Positions 1 to 11,186 of a DNA stretch of 64,000 nucleotides are shown here, piece after piece. The notes beneath the pieces were generated by a model, which was not told where the DNA came from, did not search any database, and worked only from the letters and a program-made list of their open reading frames with translations. Position numbers and translations under genes: made by a program. The stretch comes from Metridium senile (Eukaryota; Cnidaria; Anthozoa; Actiniaria; Metridiidae), in contig OX459110.1 of NCBI GenBank assembly GCA_949775045.1, forward strand, positions 1,173,501-1,237,500, given 5' to 3'. Numbering within the stretch: position 1 is the first letter of the stretch; each line of letters opens with the position of its first letter.

Positions 1-1320
1 TGCTTATTAAAGCATTTATTAATTATCATTTATTGTATTTAATGTTAAAACACTTTTAAATAGATCTGCTCACGTGAAATAATCAATTTATATATTCAAC
101 ATTAATTATAAGCTAACAAAATGTTCATGCATCTTAAAGTACACCAATACTGATTCTTTATCTCTGTACAGCTGGGCCTAAAACTAACAACAACAATACT
201 AACAAAAAAGTTTTACAAACTTTCCACGGCGGGCACGCGCGACCCCGAAATCGGAACGTTTCATCGCCGAAGCCGCCATATTGGCCGTTTTCAATTTTCG
301 GTGGACTGGTGCCGAATTAGCGAAAACCGTTGACGGTATAATTCGGGAGCCGATCACTGCCTTCGGTTTATTCCGAAGGTTTATCGACTAATCGTATATG
401 CTCGACGAAGGAAAGAGCTTAAATTTGATACCAAACTTGTCAACAAATATAGCTGTAAAGTCGACACTGTTTGCTTGAAAAAACACAGTTTGAACGACAT
501 TTCGCTATTCTCGCCTGAATACACTTTTATCGCCTTGGGAAAATTTTTTTTATGAAGGTTAAATAGTTTAAGTCTCTTGATTTTGTGATAGAATGTGAGT
601 TGAACTAGAATTTGTTGACTCCAGATTTTGGATAAACTACTTAGATTTCGCGCGATAAGGTCTTTATTTATCGCGAAAACAATGCCGAGATTCGATCTTT
701 CGAGCTTTAATAAGAAGAAGAAACAGTTGAGAGAAGGACATATTATGAAGTCAAGGGGCATCGACTCATTAGAACGGGATTTGAACTGATACCGACGACT
801 TGATAAAGACAAAGTAGAGAGATCTACACGCGAAGACACTAACACTTGTGTCAGAAACTTGATGAAAAGGTGAGCAAAACCATATGATTTTCTTTATAAG
901 GGATTGGATTTAATAATTCTTACAATGTTGTGATAATTTTCGATTTTGATTGTCGTGCAAACAATGCTTTAATCTGCTTTCAGATCAAGTTAACTTGAAG
1001 CTGAAGCAAAACAGATATATTGACATGTGAAATAAAGAATATTAACTATCATTATTGGCTTTCGGCTCTTCTATAGTATTTTTGCCTTCGTGTCATAGTA
1101 TGAACAATAATATTGTTGATTTTTCGCTTAGCAACAAGCCGTGCGCACGTGTGACTGTCAGTAGCTTAACAAAACAGACAAACAGGCCATAAAATGCACA
1201 ATCATACACAAGCTTATCACACTAATTGAATCACTATTTCGCTCTAGTTGTTTTTCATGGTTTCCTATTAAGTTTTAATGTGTTTCTCACACTGTATATT
1301 ATAGTGGGGGTGGTGGTTTT

Positions 1321-1339
1321 GGGGGGGGGGGGGGGGGGG
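1321..1339. repeat. G19 homopolymer
   Basis: An uninterrupted run of 19 G follows a G/T-rich stretch (about 1304-1320) inside the transposon. It may form a G-quadruplex, and its length in the assembly may be unreliable. Confidence 0.9.
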
Positions 1340-2204
1340 TATGCAGAACATATCTTCAGCTGTTGACGGTTGTTCATTGCCTACACTCATCCCTTATAAC
1401 AGGCTCATGCCTTTTATTAAGCAAATTCCTATTGGCAATGTTCACAACGTGTATGGCACTCTTTGTGAAGATATGGATTGAAGTGACAAGATGCATGAAT
1501 GTTTCAGGGATTTAAAACAAACGACACTTTAATAGGCTTGCATAATTTTATTTAAATAATAGTCATATTTATGATTTAAAGTGGTTCAATAATCAGCCTC
1601 GTAAATTTTATGTCCCTAGGTGGAGTTGGTGCCCCTTGTGGAAAAGACGACACTGCTTGTGCATGGCTTATAGGGATTATTATCATAGGCTGGGAAGTGC
1701 CTGTAGCTCCAATGAGAATTATGTGCTCTTTGGAGCAAATTGTCTTGAGGATTGTGTATTTGAGTGCTAAAACAAAATTTATCATTTGAATTAACATGAC
1801 GTATACCAAACATAAGGGAATATCGTGCCTACCACCAGCAAGTATTAATTTTTATTATCACAGTCAATGCAGTTCTTTTAGTTTAAAATCACATACAAAA
1901 ATGCCATTATTTTGAAATCCTCTTTATTGACAACTCTGTATTGCTAGTTCAAAAATATCTCAATTGAGTAATAAAGATTATGCAAAGGTAATTCTAATTC
2001 TAATGTGTTAGAGTGCCATCAAATCAATAAATCTGTGAAATAGGCATAACTATAGGTATGCATAATTACAGCTAATCACACAGTCATGTACTGTATAGTG
2101 AAAAAAGCAGTACTTACATGCACAAATGGCTAAATAGCTATGCATATTTCATGGTTTTATTGACAGCACTCTAGTGCACATGTACATGTAATAGTGCTTA
2201 TTAG

Positions 2205-3000
2205 CACATGTTGGAAATTAACAAACTGTTATAATATATCTAATGAGTTTTTACACATGTTGTAATCTCTAATTAGACTAGAGTGGTACTACACATGTTG
2301 AAATTAACAAACCATAATGATATATCTAATGAGTTTTTACACATGTTGTAATCACTAATTAGACTAGAGTGGTAGAGTACAAACACTAAAAATGTGCAAT
2401 ACTTTGTACTATTTACCACTAAATAGTGTTGATTAAACAATAGAGGACAAAAGAATTTGCATAATTTAGCAGTATTTAGTGGTATTTATGTTGCACACTT
2501 TTAGTGTTTGTACTCTACTACACATGTTGAAATTAACAAACCATAATGATATATCTAATGAGTTTTTACACATGTTGTAATCACTAATTAGACTAGAGTG
2601 GTACTCCACATGTTGAAATTAACAAACCATAATGATATATCTAATGAGTTTTTACACATGTTGTAATCACTAATTAGACTAGAGTGGTACTCCACATGTT
2701 GAAATTAACAAACCATAATGATATATCTAATGAGTTTTTACACATGTTGTAATTACTAATTAGACTAGAGTGGTACTACACATGTTGAAATTAACAAACC
2801 ATCATGATATATCTAATGAGTTTTTACACATGTTGTAATCACTAATTAGACAAGAGTGGTACTACACATGTTGAAATTAACAAACCATAATGATATATCT
2901 AATGAGTTTTTACACATGTATATAATAAGTGGTAACTAGTGTACAGTTGGAAATAAACAATACATAAACATATCTAATGAATTTTTACACATGTAGAAAT
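2205..3000. repeat. 86-bp tandem repeat inside the transposon
   Basis: The unit starts CACATGTTGAAATTAACAAA and recurs at 2205, 2292, 2521, 2607, 2693, 2779 and 2865, with a degenerate copy near 2950. Spacing is 86 bp, except 87 bp for the first unit and 229 bp where a 141-bp MITE plus its 2-bp target duplication is inserted. Each unit also holds a second half-repeat, ACACATGTTGTAATC. No coding potential is visible. Confidence 0.9.
2375..2515. mobile_element. 141-bp palindromic MITE, TA target duplication (copy 1)
   Basis: The ends are GAGTACAAACACTAAAAATG and the inverted version ending GTGTTTGTACTC, flanked by TA on both sides. It interrupts an 86-bp satellite unit. Neighbouring units show the empty site ggTActacac, so both boundaries and the duplicated TA can be read directly. 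A second 141-bp copy lies in opposite orientation at 22767-22907. The TA duplication suggests mobilisation by a Tc1/mariner-type transposase. Confidence 0.9.
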
Positions 3001-3575
3001 ATAACAGAATAAAATATTTGCATGCTCAAAATTTGTGACTGTTTTTTTTGGTTTTTAACTATCAGTAAGAATGCATGCATTGAATATACAAAAGCAATGA
3101 GTATTGATTTCAATTAACCTGAGCAAGACTATCTGTAAATTTATAGCATGCATCTTTAAAATTTGTTCTCTTTTATCTGTTCACATTAACTTTGTACCAG
3201 CTAACAAGTAGTGCCCAGGGATTGAGAACACAATATTTAAAATAGTCAAACAATTTGAAATAAATAAATTTTGCATGGGTCTTTTCTAATCAGTATTGTG
3301 TTGTTTATCAAGTACATTCAGTCCAAGCACTCTAGCTACAGATATATATTTGGATGAGTTTTCAAAAATGTTGTTCTTTCATAACAAATTATCATCTAAT
3401 CCAATCTTTAATTGTTGCCAACATAAGTGAATTTAACAGTTCAAGGGCTCATCCAAATAAATATTTCAGTTAGTTTTAGCCAAAATGTTGAGCATTACCA
3501 TGAAAATTCCATTCACCGTAATAGTATTGTACAATTAATTGTCCACACTTCTTTTTGTAAACAAAAGCAAAGTCC

Positions 3576-4689
3576 TTAGAGGTTGATGTTATTACTTTTA
3601 CCCTGTGGTTGTATCTGGTCATACCTGTGAGTGCGTTCAAAGTACTTCTTCACTTCAGCAATGGTATGACCAGACAAACATGACAGCAACTTGTGGACAA
3701 TTTCCATATTTGTGATAGAAATAACATCTGCTTTCTTATTTCCAGCAAAATAGCAGTTTGGCTCAGCAACATTAAGGTCCCTCAACACTTGTCGCATAGA
3801 TAAAAACACACTATGTGGTATGCTTCGTGTAATTTCAGCATAGTATGGTTTGGGTATACCAACCCTTCCAACCAGTCTTCTATAAATACCACTAAGTCAC
3901 AACCTACTCTCCTGATCTAGCACTGCTCTAACACTTACAGTCTGTGAATTCAAATTTTGGGCAACTTGCTGAAGATCTATAAATAAAATAAACATAATTA
4001 AATATTCATGCTGTACAAGGATCACTGTTAAAAAAGTCAATATTTATTTCAAGGGTTATTGTCCATGAGGTGATTAAATTCCTTATGGTAAAATAAATAA
4101 ATAATTTAGGGGAATTTTCTTACCATATGGACCAAAAACCCTTAATGTAAGAATGTTTTTTTTTACAGTAATGTTTTATAATTTATGTAATAGTGTAATA
4201 TGACTCAAATACTCTTGGGTTTTCTATAAGTACATATTTACAGTACACAAATCTATTTGGTGGACCTGTATAATTGTTGTCAACTTGTACTGTAGCAAAA
4301 TTCATGCAGAATTGTTTATATTGTTTTTTCTTCTTCTTTTGTTTGTTTTGTTTTATGTATATCTTTAAAAATGGTTATCAAACTAGTGCAAATGTATCTT
4401 TTCAAATATAGTTCAAGTAAAATAAATCAAACCTACCTCTTTCGTCGGTAGATGTTCTGAGAAACGCCTGTCGAACCAGAGGGAGAAGTGACATTTTAGC
4501 GTTCTCCCTCAAAAACTCGCTGTCACACTGTTCTCCTCCATCAAATGTGTCAACCCAGTCGTCTAAAACTTCCTTCTGCCTGTCTACCTCCTCTTTCTCA
4601 AGTACTTCCTCTTCCTCTTCGTCACTATCATTCCAAATCTGGTCTAAAACTTCCTCAACATTGTAATTTATCCTTCGAGCAGCCGCCAT
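3576..4689 (-). pseudogene. Decayed split gene inside the transposon (unknown protein)
   Basis: Exon 1 (4437-4689) starts at ATG 4687-4689 in a GCCGCCAT context and encodes MAAARRINYNVEEVLDQIW followed by a very acidic run (DSDEEEEEV). It ends at a GTAGGT donor in phase 1. The next exon begins after an AG at 3977-3978 and reads DLQQVAQNLNSQT. A good GTAAGT donor follows, or the frame reads through to an in-frame TGA at 3897-3899. Beyond the TGA the same frame continues open through RRLVGRVGIPKPYYAEI and CYFAGNKKADVISI to 3576. I do not recognise the family. It could be a transposase N-terminus or an accessory protein of the element. The TGA suggests decay, unless splicing removes it. Confidence 0.45.
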
Positions 4690-4839
4690 TTTGGATTTCC
4701 GAGTTATGTATTGTTGGGTTAGGCCGCTGACCAAAATGAATGGCGAAAAGTTCCGATTTCGGGGTCGCGCGTGCCCGCCGTGTTCTGTGTAGTTTTTTTT
4801 TTTCTAAATAAAAATTAGTTCAACGATTATAGAGATACA

Positions 4840-7800
4840 TTAAGGCGGTGCTGGTTTCTCGCATAGGAATGGATACTTCAGCTGACAGTGCTTATCCAAC
4901 CATTTCTTATCCTTTGCCATGGCAACACATTTTCTTCCAGAGACTGTTGGTTTTGGGTCGTAATCTTGTAGCTTCTTATACTTTACAGGGGTACCGTCAG
5001 ACCAAGTAAATTGGTTGGTGTTGGCTAGATCGTTAAGACCAATCCAGACTCCTTGCTCGTGCCAATCTAGAAATATATAGTTGTCATTAGCAGGTGATTT
5101 TGGATCAAGAAATTAGCCTATCAGCGCGCAAAATGAAATTTTATCAGGCGGCCAAACATGACTGATTTGATAAAATTGTTAAATAGCGTAGTTCGCGCTT
5201 TTGTGTAACTTTTTTGTGGAATTATAAATGTTGTTATTCATGTCTGTAAGTACTTGAGAATGAATTTCTAAAGCTTCAGTGATGCGTTCAGCATTGTAAA
5301 TGGACATTTGAAAGTGAAAATTCTCAAATAAAATAAGTGGTTGTTATAAAAAAAAAAACGAACGCTGATCTCCCATGCCACTTGGACAAACAGAAGCCCC
5401 AAACCCTCATCCCCACGAGGTACTCACACATAATCGTCTGTATTTCTTCAATGGAAAGTGCTTTATTCTTGCAGAATACCAAGTGCTTCAGGTTGCCATA
5501 ATATGCCAGGTTTCCAGCATTTAGATAATTAGCTGACTTTGCTCCAAGAATGAACGTGTCGGTATTTGTGATTTCTATCGGATTCTCACTTGTAGCGTTT
5601 TTGTAGAGTATACCATCCCTTGAAAGTGTAATCGTTTTTGGGGACTTCTTCCATGTAAATGACATATGGTACCACGTGCCTTCCTTTATGCTGTGAATAA
5701 GACAATAGAGACGTATCAAAGATATGCCTATTGATCTGTTGCAATCTCGACCTGTTAAGGTGACTGGCTACTTTTGGAAATAATGTTAAACTTTTCTTTA
5801 AACTATGATTTATTAATGCGAAATTTAATGCTGATTACAAACATGAAAAGAAAACATGGGGTGTCCAGAGCTTGTTTTATTTAATGTATGTCTGCGTGCG
5901 AGATTTTGAAGAAAAACTTGCGAAAACGGAAGCGATATGAAAAAAATCACAACTCATAAGAAATTATTGTTTTTTCATACTTAACTGGCAAGCACAAATT
6001 CCGGGTAATGAATCATTCTAAAATACAACATGGATGGTTTTGAATAAAAGACAAAGAAATACCTTGATCTGTCATATTTTGTCCTTTCAGTGCTTTCAAA
6101 ACTTGCAAGTCGGACAAAAAATCCTACGAAAATCGATTTTTTTGTACGTGGGCTTGAATCGAACGTTCAAAAGCGTTCAAAAGTAGTAGCCAGTCACCTT
6201 AAAAAAGGGAAAAAAATCTCGCGCGCCAACCAAATTTTTTTGTTACTTCTCACTTATAATACCATATATGGTAATGGCATTGTATTCTAAATTGCATGCG
6301 GTATTTCTGATACGATGTGGTTACAGTACATATTTTAGGCGGGGTACCACTATTACAAGTGTAAAGTTGTTTCGACATATATATATATGGAGGATTTATT
6401 TGCATCCTGCTAACTTTTTGCACGGCACCGCATTGCAGATATGCAAGGGTTCAACTATAGCAGGTTTTGTGGTTTTGTTGGCTGCCTTCAAGCTCGGTTA
6501 CAAAGTATTTCCTAGCTAATTGCTGACAACTGAACCATTTTTGTTGAGAATTAAGGTAACCATGACAACCTTTTAGACAAGTATTTTTAAAGTTAACAAA
6601 CACTTTAATTGTGAAAGACTGGAAATTGAGCTCACCCATTTCCAAAACCTAGCTTTTTGTCGATGGAGTCAGCGTAAACTCTCTGGTACAGATGGAAAGC
6701 CTTTGTTGCTAATTCAAGTCTGTATATGCTTTTCTGTGTGTTTGTACTGTATATATTCATTGCTTCAATCCATACTTGTGTAGAATTGAGAGCCTTTATC
6801 CACAAAGCAATTGTGAAGTCGTCTTGTAGTGTGACAGCTGGTAATTGAGCATAACCCTTTTTACCATTGAAGTACAGCGCTTTCTCTCGACCATCGACCT
6901 TGTACACTGCATCACCTTGGTTACCGAGAAGCCTATAGAAAAGCAGAATGAATGAATAAATAGATATATATACGTATTGTTGAATTTCAGTCAAGCTAAT
7001 TATACAAAGAGGCGACGCAACATTTTAAGGATATTTTTTTTATTTACTCGCCTGTTTGCACATAAGTCTGATGGCATTTTCGAGAGGTATTTAAAAAAAA
7101 TCCCAATACTAGTACTAATACTCGCTGTATTTACCTCTAAATACCCCTTCCTGGCAAAAGACACAACAAATTTTATGTTTTACCTTACATCAGGGTCGTC
7201 CCCGTTAAGTTTAAAGTGATTGAAGGTGCTTTGCGATAAACCATTGTCTGTGGAAAATAAAGAGAGAAAAACTTCCCTGATCAATTTGATAATAACAGAC
7301 TTTTTGTTCCTCTCCTATTAGAATAAATTGTTGTATTGCGTTGGTATTAAAATTAAATGTAAAGTATTAAATATTTGGTTGGCATGGGTGGCCTATGGCA
7401 AATTGAGGGCTTACATATGAAAACTACCAACAGCTCAGGAAGGAATGCTGCTGTTTATTGTAAATCATTTTTGCAGTGAGTACAAAGATTTAATATGTAC
7501 TTTCATAGTTTTCATTCGCGCACCGAGTGCAATATGCTTACTTCGTCCACAAATACTCAAAATATATTATTTGCCATACATTTTCTTATAAAAAGTGGCA
7601 GCCATTTTGTTTATTTTTGCGTGCTACAACGCATGCGCGTCGCCATCTTGACCCAAATTTCTAGCACTGGGATTATATGTGAGTTGAGTTTGTTTGATGT
7701 GTTCTTCTCTCCTATGCCACGAGGGTTTTTCTCCGGGTTATTTGGTTTCCCTCCCTCTGGAAAAATGAACACGTGAGCCTAGTTGTGTGCAAAATATTAA

Positions 7801-8098
7801 ACGTAGAGGTAGTGAGTGTGAGTGAGTCCGATTAGAAGGGCGCACTGCGTCCAGCTAGAAGATTGAGACGTTAAAAAAGTTATTATTATTACTATTAAGT
7901 TTAAACGTCTTGTTTTAAGAAGATTTGTTTCTACATAAACTGCATGGTTAAATAATTGTACTTTTTAAAAGTACAACATTTGCAATTGTATACAATGGCT
8001 TGCTGTATATTTATTTATGCCATCAAAAATTATAAATGATCATCATTATATCATAATCATCGTCGCTATCACCTTTATTATCACCACAATGACCATAC

Positions 8099-8137
<39 letters not shown>

Positions 8138-8458
8138 CTATAATTGTTAGCTTTTCAACCTACCTTCTTGAATGTACGTCAAGTTCAGGTTTTCTACAAA
8201 AACATCGTTGACAAAGTCATTTTCGTGTGAGCTGGTAATGGAGAGAAGATCACCACCCAACGACTGACAATGACTACGAGCTTCGGTCCAGTTTTTCTTC
8301 TCTGTAAATAGCTTGATAGCAGCGTCTCCATAGCGACGCCAGCCATCGCCTAAGTCTTTGAAATAGACATTACATTACATTGATTTGATTTGATTTGATA
8401 CCAAGACATTAATTGTTGCACGACACAACATTATACACCTATTCAATAATCGCTGTCT

Positions 8459-8554
<96 letters not shown>

Positions 8555-10402
8555 GAATATTTATACAGTATACAAATACAAAATAATAAATACAAATACT
8601 GCTGTTATCAATGGGGATCCTGTTCAAAATAACATAAAAAAAACTAATATGAAAGATAAATTAAAAACTAAGAATACATCTATAAGATATAAAAATGCAA
8701 AAACTAGGAAATATAAAAAATATATAAAAAGTATAATATGAATATAAAAAATTATAAAAATATATATATAAAAAAAGGCTACAGTCCACACTCTAAAACC
8801 TGCAAAGAATGTCGGTATTTCTACTCTTGTTATCGATTTATTCATAGCATATTTTGGTTGTAAGTGTTTGTGCTATATGAACATGACAAGTTTTGCAGTC
8901 ATAGATGATGAAACAAATATTCATTCAAAAAGCGCGTAATAAATCAAACATTCAGTTTATATATTAACGACATCCTTTGCAGGCTTCAGAGTGTTGACTG
9001 TAGCTTCGGCTGCGACAACGATTTTTGAAATAGATGTAACATATAGAGCATCACTTACACTGGATCACAGTCTCCTCACACAAAATATCATAACAAATTA
9101 TCATCACACAATACAAAACATCATATCACACCACTCTGTATGTACACCAGCCTCCTCCGCAGACATCTCATATTCTCTTTTTATCGGGCTTCCTGTGGTG
9201 AGGAGGAAAAAACCGTACGAAACACAGGAATCCCGATCGCGTCAACAAAGGAATCCCTAAGGAATAGCCTGTGGAGGAGGCTACACCGCAATATATTCTA
9301 CCTTCTTTTCTTTTGCAGTCATAAAGTTTGCAGTTTTCCTGAGGAACTTCCTAAAACAATCGTATAAGTAAGGATACGTTCGGAGAGTTATGTGGGTAAT
9401 TGATTTTGAATAAATGTGCCTGATAATTGCACACAATCATCCATCTTTATCATCATCATCATTTAAAAAAAATCGTCATCTAGTTATTATCGTTTTTGCT
9501 ATCAACTACAATCGTATACAAACAATAACAATAAGATATTAATGTTTGAAAATTGTTGTAAATTTGAAATAAAAAAAATAATAATAATAACAATAAAAAA
9601 AACTACAATCGTATCCGGTATAACAATTATAATCGATCACCATCACTGTCGTTACAACCTTTTTATCATATTAAATAATAAAAGCAATGTTTATCTTTCG
9701 ACTATTCTGGTTTTGCTGCATTCTGTATTGCCTTAGTTATCATCATCATTATTGCCATATTATATTTACCATATACAATCATTAACTATCAAAATCACCG
9801 TAAAATGTCAGTATAAATCACTTTTGTAACGTCTAAATCTTCTAGCTGGACACGTGTGCCCTACTAATTGGAGAGACTCTACACACACTCGCTGCCTTTA
9901 CGTTTATTTTTTTTGCACATAACTCGGCTCACATGTTCATTTTTGTTAAGGGAGGAAAACTGGATAACCCGGAGAAAAACTCTCTTGGCATAGAAGACTT
10001 CAAACAAACTCAACTCACATATAATCCATTACCCGTGCAACCCGTAAATGTGTACAATTTATGACATCATATTTTTGTTACCTTCATTTCATGATAAGAC
10101 CATCCTTGTCTGGTCACCATCTTGTTGCGATTTGCTTTCTTACTCGAGTTACTCAGTTCACATTCAACCGATCCTTCACTTGTTTTACGAACATTTATCG
10201 AGAAACACCATGGCAACCAAACACAATCATTCCAACAGAGATTAACAAAAGGCTTGCTGATGGTCTTGATCACGTGACCTTCGAGAGCCTGCGGTCCATC
10301 ACTGGGAACGAAGCGGTATATTTCACAGCCAAAGATAGTTTGTAGAGAAAAAGCTGATAACAGCAACCAGAACTTGACGAACAAATGATGCATTTTATGA
10401 AT
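4840..10402 (-). CDS. Lectin copy A: secreted PAN / split C-type lectin / LamG protein
   Basis: Seven coding exons: 10082-10402 (ATG at 10391-10393), 9302-9350, 8164-8355, 7184-7247, 6636-6932, 5428-5690, 4840-5066. All junctions are GT-AG with compatible phases (0,1,1,2,2,1) and give 467 residues. Order: signal peptide (about 1-22), PAN/apple domain with cysteine pattern LCWNDCVWLPWC, a short linker (ENCKLYDCKRKEG), CTLD first half (GWRRYGDAAIKLF, ARSHCQSLGGDLLSI), LamG-like domain (ALYFNGKKGYAQLP, DDFTIALWIKAL, IKEGTWYHMSFTW, TDTFILG), then CTLD second half (VWIGLNDL, WSDGTPV, CVAMAK, WLDKHC, YPFLC). All four core CTLD cysteines are present. No EPN or QPD sugar-binding motif is seen, so the ligand is unknown. 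A splice acceptor 9 bases before the ATG implies an upstream noncoding exon. Extracellular recognition is inferred from the domains. Confidence 0.87.
5759..6198. mobile_element. 440-bp piggyBac-type MITE with TTAA duplications
   Basis: The ends read GGTGACTGGCTACTT and, inverted, GTAGTAGCCAGTCACC, and the element is bounded by TTAA at 5755-5758 and 6199-6202. TTAA targets with short inverted repeats are the signature of piggyBac elements. The interior has no transposase frame. It lies in the intron between the second and third LamG exons of copy A. Confidence 0.8.
6206..6315. repeat. Dispersed repeat of about 100 bp (three copies)
   Basis: A block including ATACCATATATGGTAATGGC and a GCATGCGGTATTTCTGATAC tail recurs in reverse orientation at about 37528-37640 and 38086-38195. 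Each copy abuts a short IR-like 'tcgcgcg' motif. Its class is unknown; it is probably a fragment of a larger transposon family. Confidence 0.6.
7666..7882 (+). mobile_element. Short retroposon fragment (SINE-like), forward copy
   Basis: This segment contains the hallmark stretch TTTTTCTCCGGGTTATTTGG and ends at an ATT-rich tail (gttattattatt). A clear second copy lies in reverse at 9819-10041, and a partial one near 37175-37215. The CTCCGGGTT..GTTTCCCTCCC motif is widespread in invertebrate short retroposons, but no internal Pol III boxes were identified, so the class is provisional. Confidence 0.6.
8461..8553. repeat. (AAT)n microsatellite
   Basis: About 30 uninterrupted AAT units in the intron between the CTLD first-half exon and the linker exon of copy A. 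Smaller ATC tracts occur at 8097-8140 and 9448-9466. Confidence 0.95.
8776..9042. mobile_element. MITE of the TACACCTATTTC group, left end lost
   Basis: The right end reads GCTGCGACAACGATTTTTGA AAT and the internal motifs CTACAGTCCACACTCTAAA and CATCCTTTGCAGGCTTCAGA match the fuller copies at 40583-40870 and 58801-59096. The left terminal repeat is replaced by an AT-rich stretch. Confidence 0.65.
9819..10041 (-). mobile_element. Short retroposon fragment (SINE-like), reverse copy
   Basis: This is the reverse-complement relative of 7666-7882, matching over ATGTGAGTTGAGTTTGTTTG and CCAGCTAGAAGATT with scattered substitutions. The two copies flank the linker and CTLD first-half exons of copy A and could pair in the pre-mRNA. 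Confidence 0.6.
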
Positions 10403-10600
10403 CTAAAAAAATGTTGATGAAATATTTGGTCATATTCATCATTTCATCACTATTATATCTTGTATCTTGTACATCATTATCGCGGTCACCATTATTTTCA
10501 TTGTCATAAATATCATCATCACTACAGTCAAAACACCTGAATCGTGAACACGTATAGAACTCATTATATATTGAGTTTAGTTTTCTAAAATTTGTTTCCA

Positions 10601-10793
10601 TTACAGCGCAACGCGTAAAAGTATGGTCACTGATAATGTATTCGCATACTTCTGTCTCGCCATCGATCCAATAAGCGTTTTGATCCGAGACAAGATAACA
10701 CAATCCTACAACGCTGATTGGATCGATTGCGAGACAGAAGCTAAGTATGCGAATACATTATCAGTGGCCATACTTTTACGCGTTGCGCTGTAA
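10601..10793. mobile_element. 193-bp palindromic MITE, TTACAGCGC ends
   Basis: The ends TTACAGCGCAACGCGTAAAA and the reverse GCGTTGCGCTGTAA pair over about 50 bp per arm, including ACTGATAATGTATTCGCATA. It lies about 200 bp upstream of the first coding exon of copy A, so it may sit in the upstream intron or promoter region. Related TTACAGCGCGACGCA elements occur at 34839-35082 and 40201-40491. Confidence 0.8.
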
Positions 10794-11186
10794 TCAATTT
10801 GTACTTGGAATATTGAAAATATTATATTATTCAAAACAAGAATAGTTTGAAAGTTCGATTGTTGATTGGCTGATAGAGTGCAAATAATATACCCGTGAAT
10901 TAGATAGTTTGCTGACTATTTAGTGCAATTTTATGCTAATTCTATTGTTTTCTATTTGTTTGATTTATTGTTTTTTATTGTTTTCAATATTCTAAGTTCA
11001 AAGCGATTAATGGAAACAAAGTTGGAAAACTAAATTGAATTATGAATTCTACGTGTTCACGATTCAAGTGTTTTGACTGAAACATCATCATCATCATCAG
11101 TCACTAATATCCTCATCAATGTCATCATCGCCACTACCACCGCCATTATCATCCTGATCATTGTATTCGTCGATCATTACCACGAA

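Larger units (their letters stand above)
225..4782. mobile_element. 4.56 kb DNA transposon with perfect terminal inverted repeats
   Basis: The left end begins CACGGCGGGCACGCGCGACC and the right end is its exact reverse complement; about 33 bp match perfectly at each end (225-257 and 4750-4782). A further imperfect match (cgtttcatcgccg versus cggcgaaaag) extends inward. The element is flanked by a 3-bp direct repeat TTC (222-224 and 4783-4785). A 3-bp duplication with CAC-starting ends fits CACTA/EnSpm-like elements, but no transposase core was recognised, so the superfamily is open. Inside are a decayed minus-strand gene at the right end, an 86-bp satellite and a nested MITE. It lies 55 bp beyond the stop codon of lectin copy A, within its presumed 3' UTR. 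Confidence 0.8.

Noticed and set aside
381..845. 154-codon minus-strand frame near the left end of the transposon
   Set aside because: Low-complexity Leu/Ser/Phe composition in AT-rich DNA, no homology recognised, no supporting splice structure.
2205..3000. CRISPR-like array
   Set aside because: Units are 86-bp head-to-tail repeats without unique spacers, inside a eukaryotic transposon.
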